A DNA stretch of 38,168 nt from contig WELB01000173.1 of assembly GCA_009602725.1 (NCBI GenBank), forward strand, positions 255,799-293,966. Direction: 5' to 3'. The notes below the pieces were generated by a model, which made no database searches, had not been told where the DNA came from, and saw only the letters and a program-made list of their open reading frames with translations. The position numbers and the translations under genes are program-made. Shown here piece by piece: positions 32,462-38,168 of the stretch. Position 1 is the first letter of the stretch; each line of letters starts with the position of its first letter. This DNA comes from Spirogloea muscicola. Lineage: Eukaryota; Streptophyta; Zygnematophyceae; Spirogloeales; Spirogloeaceae.

Positions 32462-34743
32462 TTAGCATGTCTGCTCTGCACGTGCATCCACAACCTGCTC
32501 TTCCAGCAAACATTTTCTAGCCCCTCCCTGAGAGCTCTGCTCGCTTGGCACCAAGGTGGTGTGCGCTGCTTCCTCGGTCAAAGAGCGGAGGGGCGGCATT
32601 GGCTGATGCATCCCGCTAGCTCCTTGCATGCTCGAAGCAACTCCCTGCGGGGAACAGCAGTGATCAACAATCAGTGATGCTACCTTCGGGCCCTTTAGCA
32701 GATAATCAGATCAGAAGCCATTGAAGCCCTACCTGGAGGGAAGTCTCAGTGGCTTGCATGCCTGGTAAACAGACTCTTAGAGCAGCTGCCCATGCCGCTT
32801 GCTCTGCCTGCAGCGTCAGGTCCATAAAACGGGGGTACAGTGGGCTCCAGTTCAGTGAGCTTGCGCACACATGCTACAGCACAACACTTTGTTATATGGT
32901 GCCTTGAATGCACGCAACATAGGTACTCCTGCCTTACACAACGGCTTGCCAGGTACAAAGAGCACATGCCTGAAGGTTTCGCCTCTCCTCCTGCAGCCGG
33001 GCAGCCTCGTTATCTAATTCAGCAGCATATGCCCGTAGCCGTTGAAGGTCACTTTCTACTTCCTTGATTCTCCTCTTCTTTTCTCCATCATCCTGCGAGG
33101 ACAACATCTTCACCACTGTGATCAGCCTGTCCGACAAGCCTCTCTGTACGTACATTCTTACTCAGCAGCAGACCTTCAGAGTGGGGATGCAACACTGTTC
33201 TACGTGGTGCCAGATTCATCGTGGGTGTTGTCAGCATGGGTCAGGATGCCAAGTCCAAAGTATGGATGCAGCTCAAGAATCACCCGCCCCAGATGCACAC
33301 TTCCACTATCAACACCTAAGCCCACGGCCTTCCTGTGAGCACACCTGACCTGAAGCCTCGGGCGCCGGGCCTACTCCATTGAGCAACCTATGCATGGTCA
33401 CCATCCCGATGTCATGTTGGTCAGGCAGCCTTCGGACAAGCAACATTCACCATCTGCCGCACATGATGGCATGCCTTGCTGCATGAAGTGCAGAGACGAT
33501 GCAGCATAACTGCTTGCCATGAATGGCAAGGAGGCGGCTGCGGAAAGAGACTGCAGTAACGATGTGTTGTACGTAGGCGGCCAAGGGCACAGTCTGGGAA
33601 ATGACTGTCACCTAGAAGTGCTGGCCTGTATGTAAGCGTCGATCAGCTTGTCCTGGAGCAATCAGCGAATGAGACAGACGCTTAAAGTGGTGGCCGAGGC
33701 CAAGCTGCAGCTAGCTCGACCTGGGCAGTCAAACAGGCGGCTGGCCTGGGTCCCTGTCTGGGGCCATAGCAATGCCTGCAAGACGCAGGCTGAAAGTGGA
33801 CCTGCTCTTGTATCCTCTCATTAGCCTCCGCCAGCAGCTCCTGCTGCTTCAACTCGTATGCTTCCACCTAGGACCAGCGGAAACCCGAGGCAGCTCAGAC
33901 AGCGCCAGACAGGCACATGCTCTGGGCCCTATCACTGCCAGCAATTCGCCAACAGTGGGGTTGCAGACAGATCACCAGCCTCACAACGGGCTACGCACCA
34001 GCATCTTGTAAAAGTCGTCGCCAGCCTTCTTCCCGTTCCAAGTGCTGCGCTGCCCGCCGATGCCGCCTCCCTTCTGCAGCAGGTCCACGATCTCCATGCC
34101 AGCCCTGGACCTCTCCTTCTTCTCCATGAGCACGAGACCTAGGCGCTCCTGCAACCTCTCAACATGGCGCTGTTGTGTCTCCAGTGGCTGGAGGCTCTCG
34201 GCCACAAGTAGAGCTCGATGCGGCTCGACGACTTTGGCAGTGCCATGGCGACAGAACGCCAGGCCCGGCTGGAAGGGCGGGGGCGGCTGTGGCAGTGTGC
34301 GGACCTGCACTCGCGCATACTCCTTGTCCTTCTTCCGGAGCTCGTGAGCCTGCTGCACGCGGACCTGCTGCAGGCCGGAGAGCTTGCGCTGCAGTTCCTC
34401 GCGCTCAGCGTGCTGCCTGTCCAGCTGCGCCTTGAACTGCGCCGCAGCCTTGTGCTCCTGCCACCAGCCAAGGGGGCGGGCAGGAGTGAGGCTAGCCCCA
34501 GCACGGCGAGCCGCCCGTGGAGTGGAGTGGGGAGGCGGGTGTTACTCGGGCGAGCGCGGCCACGAGCTCGCGGTCCTTGGTGTCGAGGGAGGCCTGGATG
34601 CGGGCGGCGCGGTTCTCGAGGCGCGCGAGGTCCGAGGCAGCGCGGCGGCGCTCCTCGGCGGCGGCGTCGCGGAAGGCCAGGTCGCGGTGGCGCTGCTGCA
34701 GCAGCTCCGCCAGAAGGGCGCNTTTGCCAGTCCGGCTGCTCAT
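32462..34743 (-). CDS. Coiled-coil protein of the ADIP family (SSX2IP/Msd1-like), multi-exon, 3' half tentative
   Basis: Animal SSX2IP and yeast Msd1 are centrosome or spindle-pole proteins anchoring microtubules. Exons placed with confidence (minus order): 34743-34546, 34457-34305, 34148-33999, 33867-33802, all phase 0. They encode a heptad-rich start (AELLQQRHRDLAFRDAAAEE), HELRKKDKEYARVQ, then ERLGLVLMEKKERSRAGMEI and GQRSTWNGKKAGDDFYKML, then EAYELKQQELL. The run KKDKEY, ERL, MEKK, GMEI, STW, YKML followed by YELKQQ is the conserved ADIP core. A further coiled-coil exon 33143-32970 (DRLITVVKMLSSQ, EVESDLQRLRAY) and a possible last exon 32644-32462 (MHQPMPPLRSLTEE) are in frame. The exons between 33801 and 33144, and a candidate at about 32880-32760 (KLTELEPTVPPFYG), are not settled. 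One base (34722) is N. Confidence 0.75.
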
Positions 34744-34909
34744 GTTGTAGCGGGCACGTACTGACAGAGGCGGGCTCGGACAACGTCAACGACCCACTCC
34801 AGGATCCGATAGTCGCCGGTGTTGAGCTGGGCTATTCGTTGGTACCCAATTAGGGCTAACTGAAAGCCCAGGACCCGGAGCATTACCGTCGTCACTCAGT
34901 CGGGGCTCG
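34744..34909 (-). promoter_or_regulatory. Upstream region of the ADIP-like gene
   Basis: Short flank upstream of the ATG at 34743, bounded by repeats from 34910. It presumably contains the promoter; no specific element was recognised. Confidence 0.3.
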
Positions 34910-35040
34910 GGCGATGGAGAAGCGGCGCTCTTGGAGAAGAAGTGGCACTCCCAATGGGGGCAAGGGCTGCGAAAAGCCAGCCCAAAAAGAATTCACCAAG
35001 GTTCAGAGGGGCCTAAGAGCGGTGAGCAGCTACAAAGGGG
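34910..35040 (-). repeat. Type II hairpin repeat unit
   Basis: Reads aagtggcactcccaatgggg, gcaagggctgcgaaaagcca, gcccaaaaagaattc and then caaggttcagaggggcc. It is a well-preserved minus-orientation copy of the roughly 110-bp unit found repeatedly at 36030-37930. Confidence 0.75.
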
Positions 35041-35689
35041 CCTGAGGATGCTATGGTAAAACAGGGGGAGGATGGATCACTCAGTAATTACGAGGCGCTC
35101 TTGGAGGGAGTGCCGCGCTCCTTCCTCGCCTACTTGCCCATGGCGGTGACGGCGGCAGGGTCCGGCAGGAAGCAGGCCGGCAGCTAACGCAAGGCAGGTG
35201 GCGTGGGCGCTAGCAAGCAAGCGGCAGTGGGGGTGAAAGGAGCTCGGTGGCCACTGTTGGCAGGGTATGCTTATGCCCACTACTCACCCCCTTTATTGAT
35301 AGAAAGAATAAACAACAACACGGAGCACTATGGGTCCCGGCGGGTCAGCGTGCCGGAGGCCTGAGGGGGCCGGCTGCAGAGAAGCCAGGGGAAGCGCTAA
35401 GAAAAACAAGCACAAGAAAGAAGCTGCAGAGCCGGCCCAAAGGTGTCCGTTAAACTAGCCGGGCAGAGTGTGAGGCACAGGTGTGAGAACAATCTCACAA
35501 GTGTGATCTGCCTACGTGTCAGCCCTGACGGTCCAGACAAGCCGCCCCCGGACGTGACAGGCGCTTCCATAAGTGGGACACTCAAGGTAATATAAAGAAT
35601 AACGAAAGGAGCTAATGCCTATATTCTAACAGCCGGGACAGCCACCCACGTGGACTAGAGTCCGCGCACGAGCACTTGTTGCCTCTACT
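35041..35689. other. Intergenic with a retrotransposon-derived segment
   Basis: No gene is supported. The stretch at 35381-35412 (gccaggggaagcgctaagaa and onward) is the inverted match of about 7667-7701 in the retrotransposon pile-up, so at least part of this spacer is mobile-element DNA. Confidence 0.5.
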
Positions 35690-35980
35690 TCTCTAATGGC
35701 CTCACTTTGGCCTCGCTTTCATTTCATGCGCTCCGCGCACCTTCTCTCTACTGGCCTTCAGATCATTCAGCTAGGAGCTGACGGTCGTCTCCATACAACG
35801 CGCGCTAACCTGGTCGCCATCTATGAACTTTGTTCACTCTCTCTTTTCTGGTCCATGGCCCGCGCTCTGCATCTGCGTGCTGGCTGTGCTCTCGCTGCGG
35901 CCTCCGGCTTTCGTCAGGGAGATAGTTTTCCGGCAGCTTGTCTGTCGGATCTGAGGCTCCTCACACGTAACTACTGAGTG
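35690..35980 (+). mobile_element. Retrotransposon 3' block followed by a C-terminal tail
   Basis: Begins with a 3'-end-like piece (tttcatttcatgcgctccgc, gcaccttctctc) and continues into a frame encoding ARALHLRAGCALAAASGF and LSDLRLLTRNY, with its stop at about 35975. The head-to-tail joining of the end of one copy to the tail of another is the same arrangement as at 12330-12665. Confidence 0.65.
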
Positions 35981-36029
35981 ATCCTTCCTCCCCCTGTTCT
36001 GCCATAGCATCTTCAGGCCCCTTTGTAGC

Positions 36030-36130
36030 TGCTACACGCTTGTAGGCCCCTCCGAATCTTTGTCAATTCTTATTGGGCTGGCTTTTCGCAGCCCTTGCCC
36101 CCATTGGGAGTGCCACTTCTTCTTCTTTTC
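36030..36130 (+). repeat. Type II hairpin repeat unit
   Basis: Contains aggcccctccgaatctttgt, cttattgggctggcttttcg, cagcccttgcccccattggg and agtgccacttctt. This is one of the clearest plus-orientation copies. Confidence 0.8.
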
Positions 36131-36335
36131 TGGGCTGGCTCTCCTGGAAGCGTCTTTCTTCATCTAGCCAGGAGGAAGTCCCCGCATCGCGGACGTGGTG
36201 ACTACCAACTCCGTCAAAGTCTCCGCCAACCCCACCAAGTTGGCAATGGAAGCAGGGCACGGTTGGCACGGTTGGCACTATTGGCAAGGCTGCTAGTGGA
36301 AAAGAGCAGAAATACGCGGATCAGCCTGCCGGTGA

Positions 36336-36570
36336 TGAAGTTTGTGGAGCTGGCAATGGACGTGCACGGGGCGTTTGGCAGTCGGTGGCTAATCTGTGCA
36401 GCGCTTTGCATGGCAAGCCATCGATCGTAGACGGGGACAGCAAGGTGAGCTGTCCCGCTTCAACGCCGCCGGGTTGCTTGCCTAGGCTTTTTCGCATGCG
36501 GCTGTAAATCACCTTCCACCGTTCCCAGGCTCACGCAGGGCAACTGCGGGCAGGCCGCGCTTAGGCCGGA
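36336..36570 (+). mobile_element. Partial retrotransposon tail
   Basis: Encodes FVELAMDVHGAFGSRWL and, after frame shifts, pieces matching the tail peptide (caacgccgccgggttgcttg, then a ggcaggccgcgctt block). It is homologous to 24963-25245 and to the minus-strand copy at 37081-37430. Confidence 0.55.
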
Positions 36571-36609
36571 AGTCTGGGTCTCGTCTGGGTGCCTCTCTTG
36601 ACATAGCAT

Positions 36610-37020
36610 GCTAGACCCCTCCGTCATTTGGCCCCTTCAAACCTTGTCATCTTTTCGGGCTGGCTTTCCACAGCCCTTGCTCCCATTGGGAAAGCCACTT
36701 CTCTCTTTTCAAGCAGCAGATTACTCCAACTTACGGCCGCTGACTTGGGGATACCAAGCTCCCAGCCGCTGTAGTTCCTTGCATAGCTGTGTGAATTCGG
36801 CGCCTTGCGGACCTTTGAACCTTGCCCAGTCGTTCTGGGCTTTCTGACAGCCCCCGCCCTATGTGGAAGAGCTCACCATTTCAATGGTGGGAGAAGGCGC
36901 GCGGCACGCATGTAACTAAGAGAAAAAGACTGGCTCTCCCAATGGGGGCAAGGGCTGTGAACAGCCAGCCCGAAGATTGGACGAGGTCCAAAGGGGCCAA
37001 GAAGCGCTTTCTCAAAGCTT
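36610..37020. repeat. Hairpin repeat units in both orientations
   Basis: A plus-orientation unit (ggccccttcaaaccttgtca, cttttcgggctggctttcca, cagcccttgctcccattggg; 36626-36705) is followed after a short retrotransposon-tail remnant by a minus-orientation unit. The latter reads ggctctcccaatgggggcaa, gggctgtgaacagccagccc and gacgaggtccaaaggggcc (36930-37000). The two face each other and could pair over a long distance. Confidence 0.75.
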
Positions 37021-37080
37021 TCCCAGTTGGATAATCACGTAGTAACCTCTAGTGAGGAGCCACAAACCAGAAAGACTAGC

Positions 37081-37430
37081 AGCCGGAAAGCAATCCCCTG
37101 ACGAAAGCCAGAGCAGCTAGAGCACATCCAGCACGCAGATGCAAGGTGTGGGCCATGGACCCCTGGAGTGATGTGGACAGGCGCATGCAAAAGACCTGAG
37201 CTAGCGAGCCAGCGGCGTTGAAGTCGGTCTGCTCACCTCGTCTGCGGGACACAGCGCGTCGCACAAGCTGGGTCAGCAGGTCAAGCGACTGAGACCCGAA
37301 AGCCTCGTGCACATTGACGGCCAGTGGGACGAACTCGTCCACTTCCGGGTGGTCCGCACACCACAAAAGAGAGGCCAAGCAAGCCACTACACTCAGTGTA
37401 ATGAGAAGACTGGAACAGGGACAAGAGCAA
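37081..37430 (-). mobile_element. Retrotransposon C-terminal tail, minus strand
   Basis: The frame encodes EFVPLAVNVHEAFGSQSLDL, LVRRAVSRRRGEQTDFNAAG and QVFCMRLSTSLQGSMAHTLH, then LRAGCALAAL before a stop at about 37078. This is the longest uninterrupted version of the shared tail in the window. It is joined upstream, in frame, to hairpin-repeat sequence, giving a 308-codon frame (37076-38002) that I regard as fortuitous. Confidence 0.6.
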
Positions 37431-37504
37431 CAACACGAGAAAGGCGTTGAATGGAGCTTCTGATCGCCACGCGTGAGCACAAAGGCGGCGAGGATGAAAG
37501 AGCT

Positions 37505-37935
37505 CCTTCCACCTGGTAAGGCAATGGCTGGCCCCTTCAAACTTTGTTCATCTTTTTCTTGGGCTGGATAATCAAAGCCATCGGAAGAATGCGCTCGCCC
37601 ATAGAGAAGAGTGGCTGGCAAAGCCAGCCCAAAAAGAATGGAAAAGAAGTGGCTCTCCCAATGGGGGCAAGGGCTGGGAAAAGCCAGCCCGAAATACAGC
37701 CATCGCCCTCTACTGAGAGAATTTCTTCTTGAGGCTCTGGCGGCGAGGGGCTGTGTAAGTAAGAAAGGAAGTGGCTCTCCCACGCGTGGGCGCGGGCTGT
37801 GACCGGCCAGCCCAATATGTTTCGACAAGGTCCGAAGGGGCCGAAAAGCGCTGAAAGAAAAGCGCGGCCGAATTGACTGGTGGCTGGGAGAAGCCAGCCC
37901 AAAAGGAATGGACAAGGTCAAGATGAGCCGAATGG
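37505..37935 (-). repeat. Cluster of hairpin repeats, subtypes I and II
   Basis: After a half unit at 37511-37575, a type I copy (gcgctcgcccatagagaaga, gtggctggcaaagccagccc; 37586-37632) is followed directly by a type II copy (gtggctctcccaatgggggc, aagggctgggaaaagccagc; 37648-37691). Another type II-like copy follows with a cacgcgtggg variant (37769-37815), then the flank gacaaggtccgaaggggccg and a further half unit (tggctgggagaagccagccc, 37882-37901). Confidence 0.8.
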
Positions 37936-37945
37936 CGCAGAAAGA

Positions 37946-38168
37946 GAGAGAAGGCGCGCGGGGCGCATGAATTGAAAAGGAGGCCAATTCAAGCCAATAC
38001 ATTGTTCAGGCAGAGTCGAGTGCAGACTAAACAATGCTATATAATACGGAGACCTAATCTAAGGTACCTAAGATGACATTAGTACCCACGGGTGAGCACA
38101 AACAAATCTGACAAGCTAACTTGGGGAGCTGGAGCGCCGCCACGAAAGCCGGAGGCCTGACTTAGAGC
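37946..38168 (-). mobile_element. 3' end of a second copy of the long retrotransposon, cut by the window edge
   Basis: Aligns over its whole length with 17180-17400: ggcgcgcggggcgcatga, ggaggccaattcaagccaat, acattgttcaggcagagtc, gtacccacgggtgagcacaa, ggagctggagcgccgccac. Reading right to left it would encode the LTRGY tail and continue beyond the window, so a longer copy may lie to the right. Confidence 0.8.

Noticed and set aside
32462-34743. A new multi-gene defence or biosynthetic cluster in this window
   Set aside because: The recognised genes belong to unrelated housekeeping or transport families, with separate promoters and mixed strands; nothing suggests co-function beyond chance linkage.

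Overview
The window looks like nuclear DNA of an intron-rich eukaryote, most probably a chlorophyte green alga. The reasons are spliced genes with many short GT-AG introns, an ArsB-type transporter of the Lsi2 (silicon/arsenite efflux) kind, TRM1, a kynurenine 3-monooxygenase-like pair, and a large load of non-LTR retrotransposon debris. First exons and the DNA just upstream are strikingly GC-rich, while later exons, introns and 3' flanks are close to average composition. The lineage is inferred from gene content and style, not from a marker gene.

Layout, left to right. A 7-exon gene for an organellar-looking HpcH/HpaI-family aldolase (+) occupies 166-2347. Two tandem paralogous FAD-dependent class A monooxygenases (both -, 3629-6985 and 9047-12104) share an identical 9-exon plan. 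A 12-exon tRNA (guanine26-N2)-dimethyltransferase TRM1 (-, 13179 to about 16960) has an N terminus that runs into GC-rich DNA and repeats without a visible ATG. A long but frame-broken non-LTR retrotransposon with reverse transcriptase and a restriction-like endonuclease (-) lies at about 17177-20990. Two tandemly duplicated, independently damaged copies of an eIF4G-like MA3 segment (-) lie at 21806-25000. A very small twin-CX9C (COX23/CHCHD7-like) gene (+) is at 26398-26928. An Lsi2-like efflux transporter (+, 29454-31776) converges on a coiled-coil ADIP/SSX2IP-like gene (-, 32462-34743). The last 3.4 kb (34744-38168) holds only repeats and retrotransposon tails.

The genes do not form a pathway; they are unlinked housekeeping and accessory functions: mitochondrial or plastid carbon metabolism, an aromatic hydroxylase pair, tRNA modification, mitochondrial copper/cytochrome oxidase biogenesis, metalloid efflux and a centrosome/MTOC-type protein. 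What unifies the window is a repeat system. One retrotransposon family has left its conserved C-terminal tail and 3' end at many sites in both orientations. A hairpin-forming repeat (two subtypes, about 50 bp core within a roughly 110-bp unit) is dispersed through the intergenic DNA and also sits at the 5' end of the longest element.

Exon boundaries were placed by eye from splice dinucleotides, reading frame, family motifs and, for the monooxygenases, comparison of the two paralogs. They are models, not transcripts. No tRNA, rRNA or CRISPR array was seen.
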